Source: Lutibacter flavus (GTDB taxonomy: Bacteria > Bacteroidota > Bacteroidia > Flavobacteriales > Flavobacteriaceae). Taken from it: 64,000 nucleotides of DNA. Positions 1 to 10,564 of this stretch are shown here, one piece after another. Each line of letters starts with the position of its first letter. Position 1 is the first letter of the stretch. The translations under genes and the position numbers were made by a program. The stretch covers positions 147,671 through 211,670 of the forward strand of contig NZ_FZNX01000001.1 of the NCBI RefSeq assembly GCF_900188355.1, in the 5' to 3' direction. Below the pieces are notes generated by a model. The model saw only the letters and a list, made by a program, of their open reading frames with translations, did no database searches and was not told the origin of the DNA.

Positions 1-1
1 A

Positions 2-3000
2 TATCATATTTATGGTGATGGAGCAAAACCATCTTATTATAGAATAGTACGTAAAGATGCACCAACAATTGAGCTAACTGGAAACGTTGATATTACATCA
101 GCAACAGAAATTCCTTCAGATTTTGCTATTAAGTTTATGAATGCCGCAGGTAAGACTTGGGAAACTACAGTTATTGATGGAGCATACCAAATAGAATTAG
201 CTATTGATGCTACTTACGCCATTAGTTTAGTAAATGCAGATGGATACGAAATAGTTGGTAACTCTTTGCTAAGCATTGATGAAAACACAACTACTCTAGA
301 TATAACTATTATTGCAACTCCAAACGGATTACCAGATGTTTGGGATTTTGGAGCAGCGCAATTAGATGTAGCAAATTACAACAACATATTAACCGAAGAT
401 ACTATCAACGCTTGGTATGAAGGAGTTGATCCAGGTACCGAAGGGATAAAAATACCTGATACTTTCACTAATGGTGTATTAACTTGGGTTGGTCAAGCAG
501 ATAAAGATAGATTAAGAAGTTCTAATACAAATCTAACTCGTTATGATTCAGATGCAAAATCTGAAGAATATGCAGGAAGATTCTATATAAATTCATCTTC
601 TACAAGTCGTTATTTTAGTATAGAACTAAATGAAGGTGATGAGCTTACAATTTTCGCTTCATCGAGTGCAGATCAAGGTGAAATTCATTTTGTAAATGCA
701 GATGAAAATGAAGCTCAAGATGATGTATTACAATTAGCAAAAGAAGGAGAGAGTGTTAGTGAGGTTAAAGTTATTGCAAAAACAACTGGAACATATCATA
801 TTTATGGTGATGGAGCAAAACCATCTTATTATAGAATAATACGCAGTGATGCACCATCAATTGAATTAACGGGTAATGTAGATGCTCCTAGTGATATTTC
901 TGCAATTTATTCAATTCAGTTTACAAACGAAGATGGTCAGTCATGGGAAACTTTTGTTACTGATGGAATATATCAAATTAATTTACCAATTGGTAATACT
1001 TACAATGTTAGTTTAAACAATGCAGATGAATATGCAATTACAACAGATACTTTATTAAGTGTTGACGAGAACACAACAACACTTAATGTTACAATCTTAA
1101 ACAAAAAAGATTTACCTGTTAGTTTACCAAATGTTTGGGATTTTGGAGCAGAACAACTAGATGAAGCTCTATATATTAATATGTTGAATGAAGATGCTAT
1201 CAATGCTTGGTATAGTAGCGATATCGAAGTTGGTTCATCAGGAAATAACATTCCTGATTTTACTTCTGGAATATTAAGTTGGACAGGTAAGCCAACATCA
1301 GATAGATTAAGAACTACAAATACAAACTTAACTCGTTATGATGAAAACACATCTGGGGTTGAAGGATTTACTGGTAGAATATATGTGAATGGAGGAGGAG
1401 TTAGAACTCGTTTTATTAGTCTAGATTTAGATGAAGATGATGAAGTTACACTATTTGGAATATCTCAAAATGGTAATGGTAATTTTCATTTTGAATATGT
1501 AAATAATCCTTCTGTTCAAGATGATGAAATGGCAGTAGGTGCAGATATCACTGAAATAAAATGGGTTGCAAAAAATTCAGGAACTTATGAAATTTATGAT
1601 GCAGTTGATAAACCAAGTTATTTTAGAGTTATTCGTACACCAGCAACTTATGTTTCATTAAAAGGAGATGTTGATACTTCTTTAGCAGAAAATATACCTA
1701 CTGGATATACTTTATTATTTACTAATGAAGCAGGTAAATCTTGGGAAACTTCACCTAGTGGCGGAAAATATTTAATAGATTTACCAGCAGGTTATTCTTA
1801 TGAAATGAGTGTTAACAATGCAAATGGATTTATTATTACTAGTGAAACAAATGTTAGTTTAGGAGAAACAACTACTATACATAATATTATTATTCAAGAA
1901 GTAGATCTTTATGAAGTTTCTGGTTCAATCGAAGGTCTAGGATCTAACATTGCAAATCTTAACTTAATTTATACTGTAGATAGTGAAGCCGACACATCTT
2001 TCGAACCAGAATCTGTAATTGATTTTGAAAATAGTACTTACACAGTACAATTAGAATCCGATATCGAATATACTATTTCAGCAGAAGGAGTGAATGATTA
2101 TACAATTCCTGCAAATACAATTACGATTTCAACTAGTGATACAACAGCAAATGTTGTTTTTGAAGAAAAAGCAACTTATGCGGTTACTATTGAAACTCCA
2201 GGATTAGACACAGAACAACAAGGTAAACTTTCAATAACATTTTCTAATTTAAATGAAACAGATTATAGTTATACATTTGATGATATAGCTGCTGTTTCTT
2301 TAAGAGATGGAGTATATGCAATTACGGTAGATGGTTTAGATGAATATCCTATTGAGCTTGCACTTACTTCAAATTTAGAAATAGCTGGCGCTATAGCAAC
2401 TAAAACATTAAACTTCAAACCAGTTACTAATTGGGCTTTTGATGATAAAATTATTACATCAAGTACTGCTTTTTATAAAGGATTATCATTTACTGGAACT
2501 GCTGGAACTATTAAAAATGAAATGGCAAAAGGTCATTTAGTATTTAAAACAGGAGGAGAAATTAATGTACCTCTTCAGCCTGGAGAAAAAATGATTGTTT
2601 CATATTATTATGCTGCAGATTTCTCTATTGAAGGAGGGACTGCAATAACTACAAATAGTGGAAGTACTTCTAATTTAGAAACAGTTGAGTATTTATATAC
2701 TGGAGATGTTACTGGTATAGCAACAATATTAAGTAATGCTACATCATATATAACTAACATCGCCGTTGTAACAGTAGTTGACTACACTCCTGAAATAAGG
2801 GTTGGTGTTGATAAGGATTTCCAAACAATTAATGGAGCTCTTAAAGCTATTGCACAAATGGATAGACCAAATAATGAGCGTGTAACTGTATTAATTGATG
2901 CAGGTAATTATGAGGAAATGGTAGTGATTAATAATCCTAACATTACTTTAAAAAATGACTCTCAGGAACCTAGTATAGAATTAACAAATAATGGAGTAGA

Positions 3001-4939
3001 TATTGATGATAATGCCGTACGTATCACTGCTTATTACGGTTATGGATACAACTACTTTAGTCAAGGTACAGATAACAAATGGAGTGCAGAATCTTTAGAA
3101 GTAAACAAAGCAAATGGATATCAAGAGTATACAAATGTTTCAGGTACAACAAATGCTTCTTATTGGAATGCAACTTTAGTTGTTTCTAGTGATGGATTTA
3201 TTGCTGAAGATATTATTATTGAGAATTCATTTAATCAATACATTTCTCAAAAAGAATCTGAAGATGTATTAGTATTAGCAAGTGGAAATAAAGGTGTAAG
3301 ACCAACTAATTATGGTAATACAGATGTTCAAAATCGTAGTTTCGTAGAGCGTGGCGCCGCAATTGGTGTAGCAAATGGTACAGACAAAGTGATCTTAGAT
3401 AAATGTTTGGTTGTTGGTAGACAAGATACTTTCTACGGAGGTTCTGATTCCAGATTAGTAGCCTACAAAGGTGCTATGATGGGCGCTGTTGATTATATTT
3501 TTGGTGGTATGACAGCAGTATTTTATAAAACTGATTTAGTTTTGAATACAAGTGATACTAGTGGTGATGCTGCTTATATTACAGCTGCTCAACAAGGAAG
3601 TGGTAGAGGTTTCTTAATGTATGAATGTAATATAATATCAACAGTTCCAGGTGTAAACACAGCGTCTACACAAGGTGCTAAACCAGGCTTTTTTGGAAGA
3701 CCTTGGCAACCAACAACAAGTGAAGTTGTATTCTACAATACCAACATAGATGTATCTACATACACTGGTTTTGCAGGAAAATCTTTGATTGATGCTGAAG
3801 GTTGGAAAAACTCATTAGGTGGAGAATCTGCTTTTATGTATGAGTACGGAACTAAAGAGAGTTCAGGTGAAAACAATTCAGGTAACCGTGCATCTTGGTC
3901 TACGGTATTATCTGCACCAACACTTACAGACGGTAAGGAAATAACTACATTCAATTTTACAAAAGGTAATGATGATTGGGATCCAATTCCTAGCCTTATT
4001 GAAAATGAAGATTCAGACAATGATGGAATATTGGATTCAGTAGATAACTGTATTAATACTTATAATCCGGATCAAGCAGATTTTGATAATGATGGAATTG
4101 GTGATGTTTGTGATGATAGTGATTTAGATGGTTTAGTGGATAGTGAAGATAATTGTCCAAATTCTGCTGAAGGTGTTACTATTGATGTATTTGGATGTGA
4201 AGTATTTGAACTTGGTGCAGAGAGCTTTAGTTTAGTTGCTACTTCTGCTTCTTGTAATGGAGGAGGTGACGGATCAATTAATATTAATGCATTAAATACA
4301 GATTACACTTATAATGTTTCTGTTAATGGATCTAGCACTAATGAAACCGGAACTTTATCTTCATCTAATGGATATACTTTAGATATTACAGGTCTTAATC
4401 CTGGAGCGTATGAAGTTTGTATTACAATTGAAGGAAAAGATAATTTCGAACAATGTTACAACGTAATTATTGAAGGTCCAGCACCACTTGACACATTCGC
4501 AACTGTAAATAAAGCTAATAATCAAATTACTTTAAACTTAGATGGTGCTTCTCTTTATTATGTTAATCATAATGGAAATTTAACAACAACTACTAAATCA
4601 ATTGTTGTAATTGATTTGGTTGCTGGTAAAAATACAGTTGAGGTTACAACAGATTCTTCATGTCAAGGTAAATATTTCGAAGAGATATTTGTTTCAGAAG
4701 AGGTTGTTGTATATCCTAACCCAACAAAAGGGCATCTTCAAGTTTTTGTTGAAGGTATAGATACTAATGTTGATGTAATGTTGTTTGACCTTAAAGGAAA
4801 TCAGTATATATCAATATCTAAAAGTGTTCCTTCTAATAGGGTAATAGAGCTTGACTTAACGAACTTAAATACTGGAGTGTATTCACTTTCGTTAAATTCA
4901 GATACAATTCGTCAATCAATAAAAATCATTAAAGAATAA
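2..4939 (+). CDS. Giant secreted pectin methylesterase (CE8) with T9SS sorting domain, 5' partial
   Basis: The frame is open from the first bases of the window, so the N-terminus lies outside; the ATG at 137 is internal. The protein removes methyl esters from homogalacturonan. Counting from that ATG, residues 1 to about 590 are tandem beta-rich repeats of about 264 residues (each with VWDFGA, TNLTRYD and KPSY motifs), followed by further Ig-like segments. The CE8 beta-helix spans about 885-1290, with GRQDTFYGG near 1094 (catalytic Asp), DYIFGG near 1118 (catalytic Asp) and GRPWQP near 1188 (substrate Arg). Thrombospondin type 3 calcium repeats ([18 protein letters not shown]) lie at about 1293-1350. 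The last 80 residues ([10 protein letters not shown], ending in IKIIKE) are a type IX secretion C-terminal domain, so the enzyme is exported and probably cell-attached. More than 1640 residues is far above the usual 300-400 for CE8. The PL9 gene follows after 6 nt. Confidence 0.93.
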   Translation, partial: YHIYGDGAKPSYYRIVRKDAPTIELTGNVDITSATEIPSDFAIKFMNAAGKTWETTVIDGAYQIELAIDATYAISLVNADGYEIVGNSLLSIDENTTTLDITIIATPNGLPDVWDFGAAQLDVANYNNILTEDTINAWYEGVDPGTEGIKIPDTFTNGVLTWVGQADKDRLRSSNTNLTRYDSDAKSEEYAGRFYINSSSTSRYFSIELNEGDELTIFASSSADQGEIHFVNADENEAQDDVLQLAKEGESVSEVKVIAKTTGTYHIYGDGAKPSYYRIIRSDAPSIELTGNVDAPSDISAIYSIQFTNEDGQSWETFVTDGIYQINLPIGNTYNVSLNNADEYAITTDTLLSVDENTTTLNVTILNKKDLPVSLPNVWDFGAEQLDEALYINMLNEDAINAWYSSDIEVGSSGNNIPDFTSGILSWTGKPTSDRLRTTNTNLTRYDENTSGVEGFTGRIYVNGGGVRTRFISLDLDEDDEVTLFGISQNGNGNFHFEYVNNPSVQDDEMAVGADITEIKWVAKNSGTYEIYDAVDKPSYFRVIRTPATYVSLKGDVDTSLAENIPTGYTLLFTNEAGKSWETSPSGGKYLIDLPAGYSYEMSVNNANGFIITSETNVSLGETTTIHNIIIQEVDLYEVSGSIEGLGSNIANLNLIYTVDSEADTSFEPESVIDFENSTYTVQLESDIEYTISAEGVNDYTIPANTITISTSDTTANVVFEEKATYAVTIETPGLDTEQQGKLSITFSNLNETDYSYTFDDIAAVSLRDGVYAITVDGLDEYPIELALTSNLEIAGAIATKTLNFKPVTNWAFDDKIITSSTAFYKGLSFTGTAGTIKNEMAKGHLVFKTGGEINVPLQPGEKMIVSYYYAADFSIEGGTAITTNSGSTSNLETVEYLYTGDVTGIATILSNATSYITNIAVVTVVDYTPEIRVGVDKDFQTINGALKAIAQMDRPNNERVTVLIDAGNYEEMVVINNPNITLKNDSQEPSIELTNNGVDIDDNAVRITAYYGYGYNYFSQGTDNKWSAESLEVNKANGYQEYTNVSGTTNASYWNATLVVSSDGFIAEDIIIENSFNQYISQKESEDVLVLASGNKGVRPTNYGNTDVQNRSFVERGAAIGVANGTDKVILDKCLVVGRQDTFYGGSDSRLVAYKGAMMGAVDYIFGGMTAVFYKTDLVLNTSDTSGDAAYITAAQQGSGRGFLMYECNIISTVPGVNTASTQGAKPGFFGRPWQPTTSEVVFYNTNIDVSTYTGFAGKSLIDAEGWKNSLGGESAFMYEYGTKESSGENNSGNRASWSTVLSAPTLTDGKEITTFNFTKGNDDWDPIPSLIENEDSDNDGILDSVDNCINTYNPDQADFDNDGIGDVCDDSDLDGLVDSEDNCPNSAEGVTIDVFGCEVFELGAESFSLVATSASCNGGGDGSININALNTDYTYNVSVNGSSTNETGTLSSSNGYTLDITGLNPGAYEVCITIEGKDNFEQCYNVIIEGPAPLDTFATVNKANNQITLNLDGASLYYVNHNGNLTTTTKSIVVIDLVAGKNTVEVTTDSSCQGKYFEEIFVSEEVVVYPNPTKGHLQVFVEGIDTNVDVMLFDLKGNQYISISKSVPSNRVIELDLTNLNTGVYSLSLNSDTIRQSIKIIKE
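68..1905 (+). repeat. Tandem coding repeats of about 792 bp in the CE8 protein
   Basis: Equivalent codons recur at 68 (IELTGNVD), 860 (IELTGNVD) and 1652 (VSLKGDVD), giving two full units with a period of 792 bp and a third that keeps only its first subdomain, to about 1905. Bases 1-67 are the tail of an earlier unit that is almost identical to 793-859. Each unit encodes an Ig-like subdomain (TNE-G-SWET core) followed by a beta-rich subdomain beginning VWDFGA. A small indel inside the unit shifts the middle motif by 3 bp. Confidence 0.85.
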
Positions 4940-4945
4940 TTTATT

Positions 4946-6805
4946 ATGAAAACCATAAAATATTTATTAAATACCAAAGTTCTTCTGGTTTTTATAGCCA
5001 GTATACTGATATTCTCTTGCTCAGATGAAGAAGAGGGTGTTCCAACTTATGAAACAACACCAGGTCAGGCTGTGTTGTTATTACCTTCACATAATCAAGA
5101 ATGCGAGCAAGGTGAAGTAGTTGAGAACAAAGCGGATGTAACTTTTAGTTGGGAGGAATCAGCCGACACTGAAAGGTATAATATCACAGTAGTTAATTTA
5201 GTTACTAAAGATATTACACTTAATGTTGGTCTTACTTCAAATACAACAACTATTAAACTTTTAAGAGGCTACCCTTATTCTTGGGTAGTAACTTCTAGAA
5301 ATTCGGGAGATGTTGTTACAACTTCAGAAGTATGGAAATTTTATGTGACTGGAGATGGAGTAGCTAATAGTATTCCTTTTCCTGCTACCTTAGCAAGCCC
5401 ACTTTCTGGAGCAACTGTAAAACCAGTTGATGGAAAAGTAATTCTTGAATGGGAAAGTGAAGCTACAGACGTTGATGGTGATGAACTTACATTTACAATA
5501 TTTGCTGATACAGTTGATGGTAATCAAGAACCAATTGAAGAATGGCAAAACTTAACAGAAACTAGCTTAGAAATCTCGGTTGAAGATGATACAATTTATT
5601 ATTGGCATATAGAAGTGAGTGATGGAGTTAATACCTCAATTAGTTCTGTATATACATTTAGAACTGGTGATTATGACTCATCTGCTATTGATGGTACTGT
5701 AGTAAGTACTTCTCAAGAAGTTTTAGCGGCAATTGCTTCAGCTAAACCGGGTGAGAAGATTTATATTCACGGTGGAGATTATATATTTGATTCAACAATA
5801 GATTTTGATAACAGTGGAAGTACAGGAAATGTTATTTCATTACTTGTATATCCAGGCGACGAATCTAGACCAAAGTTTGATTTTTCTTCTATGTCAGAAA
5901 ATTCTTCAAACCGTGGAATACAATTAAAAGGATCATTTTGGTATATAAAAGGTATTGATGTATTTGGAGCTGGTGATAATGGAATGTATATCCAAGGAAA
6001 TAACAATATTATCGAATTCTGTACCTTTAGTGAAAATCATGATACAGGATTGCAAATTGGAAATGGAGCAGCAAACAATACTGTTTTAAATTGTGATTCT
6101 TTTTACAATGCTGACTCTACACTTGAAAATGCTGATGGATTTGCTTGTAAACTAGATGCTGGTACAGGTAATAAATTTATTGGTTGTAGAGCATGGCAAA
6201 ACCTTGATGATGGTTGGGATGGTTATTTAAGAGGTGCAGATAATATTAGTACTATCTATGAGAACTGTTGGGCTTTTAAAAATGGACTCTTAAAAAGTGG
6301 AGCTGTAGGTGCTGGAGATGGTAACGGTTTTAAAACTGGAGGTAGTGATGATAAATCTTTAAAACACAATGCTGTTTATAAAAACTGTATTTCTGCGGGT
6401 AATACTCATGATGGTTTTGATCATAATAGTAATAGGGGTGATGTAACAATGTACAACTGTTCAGCTTATAGTAATGGTAATAATATCAGTTTTGGTACTG
6501 GAAATATTGCGAATTCGTTAACTATAAAAAACACTGCTAGTTTAGCTGGCGGAAGTTCTGATAGTTTTGAAGCTACAACAACTGATATAGCCAATAACAG
6601 TTGGCAAAATAATATTTCTATTGCTTCTGATGATTTTGTAAGTTTAGATATGGATTTATTAAGTAGCCCTAGAAATGTTGATGGTAGTTTACCAAGTATA
6701 GATTTTATGAAATTGGCAACAGGTAGTGATCTTATTGATGCTGGTGTTGATGTTGGAATTGAATTTACTGGATCTGCACCAGATATAGGTGCATTTGAAA
6801 AATAA
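4946..6805 (+). CDS. Surface lipoprotein pectate lyase, PL9 type
   Basis: Predicted endo- or exo-pectate lyase cleaving de-esterified homogalacturonan by calcium-dependent beta-elimination. A signal peptide ends in a lipobox (LIFSC) followed by SDEEEG, an acidic tail that in Bacteroidota directs lipoproteins to the cell surface. Two fibronectin type III-like domains follow (about 40-135 and 145-245; the second contains DVDGDELTF and YYWHIEVSDG). The right-handed beta-helix covers about 255-619. PL9 landmarks are DGFACK near 394-402, NLDDGWD near 418 (the calcium-binding Asp cluster) and GNGFKTGG near 458 (the expected catalytic Lys). It starts 6 nt after the CE8 stop and should be co-transcribed. 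De-esterification by the CE8 would create its substrate. Family assignment is strong; exact product size is not known. Confidence 0.9.
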   Translation: MKTIKYLLNTKVLLVFIASILIFSCSDEEEGVPTYETTPGQAVLLLPSHNQECEQGEVVENKADVTFSWEESADTERYNITVVNLVTKDITLNVGLTSNTTTIKLLRGYPYSWVVTSRNSGDVVTTSEVWKFYVTGDGVANSIPFPATLASPLSGATVKPVDGKVILEWESEATDVDGDELTFTIFADTVDGNQEPIEEWQNLTETSLEISVEDDTIYYWHIEVSDGVNTSISSVYTFRTGDYDSSAIDGTVVSTSQEVLAAIASAKPGEKIYIHGGDYIFDSTIDFDNSGSTGNVISLLVYPGDESRPKFDFSSMSENSSNRGIQLKGSFWYIKGIDVFGAGDNGMYIQGNNNIIEFCTFSENHDTGLQIGNGAANNTVLNCDSFYNADSTLENADGFACKLDAGTGNKFIGCRAWQNLDDGWDGYLRGADNISTIYENCWAFKNGLLKSGAVGAGDGNGFKTGGSDDKSLKHNAVYKNCISAGNTHDGFDHNSNRGDVTMYNCSAYSNGNNISFGTGNIANSLTIKNTASLAGGSSDSFEATTTDIANNSWQNNISIASDDFVSLDMDLLSSPRNVDGSLPSIDFMKLATGSDLIDAGVDVGIEFTGSAPDIGAFEK

Positions 6806-6870
6806 ATAAACTAGAAGTAAATATGCATTCTAGTAATTTTTAAATAATTGTGAATTATATAATAATTAAA

Positions 6871-7818
6871 ATGAGTTTAAAATTACACTTGATAGCATTC
6901 TTTTTTTTAACGACTGCTGCAAGTGTAATTTCTCAAAATACCGCAAAACTTGATACAAGTTATTCAGTATATAGTTCATTTATTAAGTACAAAAAAAAGT
7001 TTCCACAAATTAAAATTGTAAAGCCGCAAACATTTGAAAATGTTGTTGTAAAAAAGGAAATTGTTTATAAAGAAATAGGTGAACGGAAATTACATTTAGA
7101 TGCTTTTTACAATAATAGCGAGCAGTTAAAACCTGCAGTAATTTTAATTCATGGTGGTGGATGGAGATCTGGTAATAAATCTCATATGATTCCTCTAGCT
7201 CAAAGCTTGGCATCAAAAGGATATGCTTGTTTTACTGTTGAATACAGGTTGTCATTAGAGGCAAAGTTCCCGGCAGGGATTCATGATGTAAAAAGAGCCA
7301 TTCAATTTATAAAAGCAAATGCAGATAACTATAATATTAATACTGCAAAGGTAGCTGTATTAGGCTCTTCTTCGGGTGGACAAATGGCTGCATTAATTGG
7401 AACTACAAATAACAATCCTGCTTTTGAAGAAATAAATAATAATTACATTCAATCCTCAAATGTACAAGCAATAGTTGATCTAGATGGTGTTTTAGCATTT
7501 AAACATCCAGAATCATCTGAAGGAGAAATGGCCGGATTTTGGTTAGGTGGAAACTCAACAGAAAAGCTTGAAACCTGGATGAATGCTTCTGCATTAACAC
7601 ATACAGATAAAAACACACCACCAATATTGTTTATAGGGAGCCAATATCCTCGTTTTCTTGCTGGAAGAGATGATATGATTAAAATATTAGATAAACATGG
7701 TATTTTCAATCAGGTTGAATCAATAGAAAACAGCCCTCATACTTTTTGGTTATTTCAACCTTGGTTTAAAGAAACTGAATTATATATTTCAACATTTCTG
7801 GATAAAATATTTAAATAA
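6871..7818 (+). CDS. Exported alpha/beta-hydrolase, probable carbohydrate esterase
   Basis: Serine esterase of the alpha/beta-hydrolase fold, similar to the BD-FAE/acetyl-esterase group seen in polysaccharide loci. HGGGW near residue 93 is the oxyanion-hole motif and GSSSGG near 165-170 holds the nucleophilic Ser. The C-terminal SPHTFW supplies the likely catalytic His. A longer frame begins at GTG 6850, but the ATG at 6871 is preferred because it puts a typical signal peptide (MSLKLHLIAFFFLTT) at the N-terminus, ending near SVISQ. Gap to the PL9 stop is 65 nt. Context suggests removal of acetyl or feruloyl groups from pectin. The acyl group cannot be decided from sequence. Confidence 0.8.
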   Translation: MSLKLHLIAFFFLTTAASVISQNTAKLDTSYSVYSSFIKYKKKFPQIKIVKPQTFENVVVKKEIVYKEIGERKLHLDAFYNNSEQLKPAVILIHGGGWRSGNKSHMIPLAQSLASKGYACFTVEYRLSLEAKFPAGIHDVKRAIQFIKANADNYNINTAKVAVLGSSSGGQMAALIGTTNNNPAFEEINNNYIQSSNVQAIVDLDGVLAFKHPESSEGEMAGFWLGGNSTEKLETWMNASALTHTDKNTPPILFIGSQYPRFLAGRDDMIKILDKHGIFNQVESIENSPHTFWLFQPWFKETELYISTFLDKIFK

Positions 7819-7841
7819 AATAAAAAGTAAAATTAATAGAT

Positions 7842-8840
7842 ATGAGATCATTAAAAATCGTGGCAATTTTGCTACTTATAAGTTTTGTTGGTTGTAAAAA
7901 TCAAGATAAAAAAACAACAGTTGAACCCGAAGTTATTGAAGAAACGGAAACTTTAACAACGTATGCTGAAATCTCAATTAAAGAAGGAGGGCACTGGGAA
8001 GGTAGAGAATATATTGATGGAAATTTTAAGAATGTAACCGAACTTAAAGTACCTGTAGAACACACTGATCATTCTTGGTTTATAAGATATGAGGGACCAG
8101 GATGGGAAAGTAGTAAAGTTGGATACAGAATGTATTTAGACTGGAGAAATGCTATTGATATTTTTGGAAAAGTAACAGACACTATGGTGCTGTCAAAAGT
8201 AGGTTTAGATGGTTTTGATTCTTATCATGAAAAACAATCTTGGGGACAAGATATTTTAAAAGCTGGTAAAGGATTAGGAATTGGTTCTATTGGAAGGTTT
8301 GTAAATAATGAAGTTTTACACTTTAAGAAAGTAGATTCAACATTTGCAAAAGTTGAAAATGCAATAGGAAAATCAACTGTTATAACCGATTATTATGGTT
8401 GGAATACGGCAAATGAAGCAATTGATTTACATCAGGTTTTATCGATAACTCCAGATGTGCGATATACAAAACACAGTATTCAGCCGTCAAAAGAAATTGA
8501 AGGTATTTGTACAGGTATTGTAAAACACGGTGTTAATTATTTCACTAAAGAAAGTGAAAATAAAGAATGGGGATATATTGCAACTTATGGCATACAAACA
8601 TTGGCTGAAGTACCTGATAATTTAGGAATGGCAATATTTTATGAAGTTGAAACAGTTAAAGAAGTAACTGAGTGGGAACACGACCATTTATTATTATTTA
8701 AACCAACAACAAATGAAATTTCATTTTACTTTTTAGGTGCCTGGGAGCAGGAAAAAGATGGAATTAAAACAGAAGCAGATTTTTTAACTTATTTAGATGG
8801 GTTATTAAATGAATTAAATACTAATAATTCTCTAAAATAA
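7842..8840 (+). CDS. DUF4861-family lipoprotein
   Basis: Recognised as the DUF4861 family by overall pattern: GGHWEGREYIDG near residue 45, then DHSWFIRYEGPGWES, YRMYLDWRNAIDIFGK and a mid-protein DYYGWNT. An N-terminal lipobox (FVGC followed by KNQDKK) indicates a membrane-anchored periplasmic lipoprotein. The C-terminal half is beta-rich (GICTGIVKHG, WGYIATYG). Members of this family recur beside GH105 hydrolases and pectate or ulvan lyases in Bacteroidota. The GH105 gene lies two genes downstream here. I do not know an established reaction for it; a role in handling unsaturated uronides is an inference from neighbours. Confidence 0.82.
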   Translation: MRSLKIVAILLLISFVGCKNQDKKTTVEPEVIEETETLTTYAEISIKEGGHWEGREYIDGNFKNVTELKVPVEHTDHSWFIRYEGPGWESSKVGYRMYLDWRNAIDIFGKVTDTMVLSKVGLDGFDSYHEKQSWGQDILKAGKGLGIGSIGRFVNNEVLHFKKVDSTFAKVENAIGKSTVITDYYGWNTANEAIDLHQVLSITPDVRYTKHSIQPSKEIEGICTGIVKHGVNYFTKESENKEWGYIATYGIQTLAEVPDNLGMAIFYEVETVKEVTEWEHDHLLLFKPTTNEISFYFLGAWEQEKDGIKTEADFLTYLDGLLNELNTNNSLK

Positions 8841-8845
8841 AATTG

Positions 8846-9298
8846 ATGAGTAAATTTAAGCTTAAAAGTTTTTTCTTGGTTTTCATGATTTGTTTGTTTG
8901 TAGTTTCATTTCAATCGATTTCAGCTCAGGAAAGAAGTAATGATTCAATTACAAAATTTACAATAGAAAATTGTGTAAATCAATTTACTATGGATAAAAC
9001 TGTAGAGACCAAAGTTGGTTATCAATACTGGTTTGCAGATAAAGAGTTTATTGATGGGCGCACTTTAAAAATGAGTGTGGTTGCTCCGCATAAATCAACA
9101 CACGCGCCACATAAACATATAGAAGACGAATTCTTTTTTGTTTTAGAAGGAACTGCTGAATTCTTTTTGGATGGTAAAACTAAAACTGTTGGAGCATATA
9201 CAAGTTTGTATTGTCCATCAATGGTTATGCACGGAATTAGCAATGTAGGAGATACAGAATTAAAATATTTAGTTATAAAAAAATATCAAAAGGATTAA
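8846..9298 (+). CDS. Exported small cupin, possibly KdgF-like
   Basis: A 150-residue single-domain cupin with an N-terminal signal peptide (core LVFMICLFVVSF, probable cleavage after ISAQ). Cupin motif 1 is visible as HAPHKHIEDEFFFVLEG, with the HxH pair and a Glu as metal ligands. Motif 2 reads CPSMVMHGISN, with the fourth ligand His. The frame is open from TTG at 8843, but the adjacent ATG at 8846 is the likely start. It sits 5 nt after the DUF4861 gene and 12 nt before GH105. KdgF-type cupins linearise 4,5-unsaturated uronates released by such hydrolases, but those are normally cytoplasmic; this one appears exported. Function is inferred from fold and neighbours only. Confidence 0.75.
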   Translation: MSKFKLKSFFLVFMICLFVVSFQSISAQERSNDSITKFTIENCVNQFTMDKTVETKVGYQYWFADKEFIDGRTLKMSVVAPHKSTHAPHKHIEDEFFFVLEGTAEFFLDGKTKTVGAYTSLYCPSMVMHGISNVGDTELKYLVIKKYQKD

Positions 9299-9310
9299 AA
9301 ATTAATAATT

Positions 9311-10558
9311 ATGAATAATTATAAAAAAACAATTCAAGTTTTAGTAGGATTATTTTTTGTTTTAGTAGCTTTTTCAAGTTGTAAAGAAGTGAAAAAAGAT
9401 AATCAGGAGAATCAATCAGTTAAAGAACTTGTAGTTTCAGACACGTTGAAATGGTCAGAAAGAATGATGCTTTCAGAAATACAACGCTTCCCAAAAGCTT
9501 CTTTATTAGATTTTAGAGAAACGCCAAAATGGAGCTATACAAATGGATTGGTTTTAAGTGCTGCTTCAAGAGTTTATGAACAAACTAATAATCAGAAAAT
9601 TTATGATTATATATATGAATATGCTGATGAGATGATTGATAGTATAGGAACTATAAATACCTACAAATTATCAAATCAAAATCTGGATATGATTAAATCT
9701 GGAGATGTACTGCTGTATTTGTATTCAAAAACAAACGAAGAACGTTTCTTAAAAGCTATTGAAACTTTAAATAGTCAAATGGAAACACAGCCAAAAACAT
9801 CAGATGGTGGGTATTGGCATAAAAAAATATACCCAAACCAAATGTGGTTAGACGGATTGTATATGGCTGAACCTTTTCATACTAAATATGCGTTGGATTT
9901 TGTTGAAGATAAAGATAAAGCCCAAAAAATATTTGATGATGTTGTACTTCAGTTTGATTTAATCCAAAAGCATAGTCGAGATGAAAAATCAGGACTTCTT
10001 TTTCACGGATGGGATGAAAGCAAAGAACAAAGATGGGCAAATAAAGAAACGGGAAATTCTCAACATTTTTGGTCAAGAGGAATGGGTTGGTACGGAATGG
10101 CAATGGTAGATGTTTTAGATTTTTTACCTGAAAATCATCCAGGAAGAGAAAGAATTATTACTTACTTAAACCAGTTTGCAGAAGCAATTACTGCAGTGCA
10201 ACATGAAACAGGTTTATGGTATCAGGTATTAGATCAGGGAGATAGAGAAGGAAATTATTTAGAAGCTACAGGAACTTCTATGTTTACTTATGCATTCGCA
10301 AAAGGTGTTAGAAAAGGCTATTTAGATAAAAAATATTTAGCAGTTGCGGAAAAAGGTTATCAAGGGCTTTTAGACAATTTAATTTCTATTGAAGATAATG
10401 GAGTTGTGAATCTTAATAAATGTTGTGGTGTTGCAGGTTTAGGAGGTAATCCTTATAGAGATGGATCTTTTGAGTATTATATGAATGAAATTATTCGTTC
10501 TAACGATCCAAAAGGAACAGGACCTTTTATTATGGCAAGTCTTGAATTAAACAGATAA
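9311..10558 (+). CDS. GH105 unsaturated rhamnogalacturonyl/galacturonyl hydrolase, lipoprotein
   Basis: Hydrates and thereby cleaves the 4,5-unsaturated galacturonic acid from the non-reducing end of lyase products. The (alpha/alpha)6-barrel pattern of YteR-like GH105 is clear: SDGGYWHKK near 160, MWLDGLYMAEPF near 177 (the catalytic Asp of the WLDG motif), FWSRGMGWYGMAMVD near 252 and a C-terminal CCGVAGLGG followed by YRDGSFEYYMNE. The N-terminus is a lipoprotein signal (AFSSC followed by KEVKKD), which suggests a periplasmic location. About 415 residues is slightly longer than YteR because of this leader. It directly follows the cupin and precedes the oxidoreductase by 6 nt. Confidence 0.92.
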   Translation: MNNYKKTIQVLVGLFFVLVAFSSCKEVKKDNQENQSVKELVVSDTLKWSERMMLSEIQRFPKASLLDFRETPKWSYTNGLVLSAASRVYEQTNNQKIYDYIYEYADEMIDSIGTINTYKLSNQNLDMIKSGDVLLYLYSKTNEERFLKAIETLNSQMETQPKTSDGGYWHKKIYPNQMWLDGLYMAEPFHTKYALDFVEDKDKAQKIFDDVVLQFDLIQKHSRDEKSGLLFHGWDESKEQRWANKETGNSQHFWSRGMGWYGMAMVDVLDFLPENHPGRERIITYLNQFAEAITAVQHETGLWYQVLDQGDREGNYLEATGTSMFTYAFAKGVRKGYLDKKYLAVAEKGYQGLLDNLISIEDNGVVNLNKCCGVAGLGGNPYRDGSFEYYMNEIIRSNDPKGTGPFIMASLELNR

Positions 10559-10564
10559 TCTAAA

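Noticed and set aside
6850-6870. GTG start extending the esterase by seven codons
   Set aside because: The extension is Ile/Asn-rich and displaces the signal peptide; the ATG at 6871 gives a typical leader.
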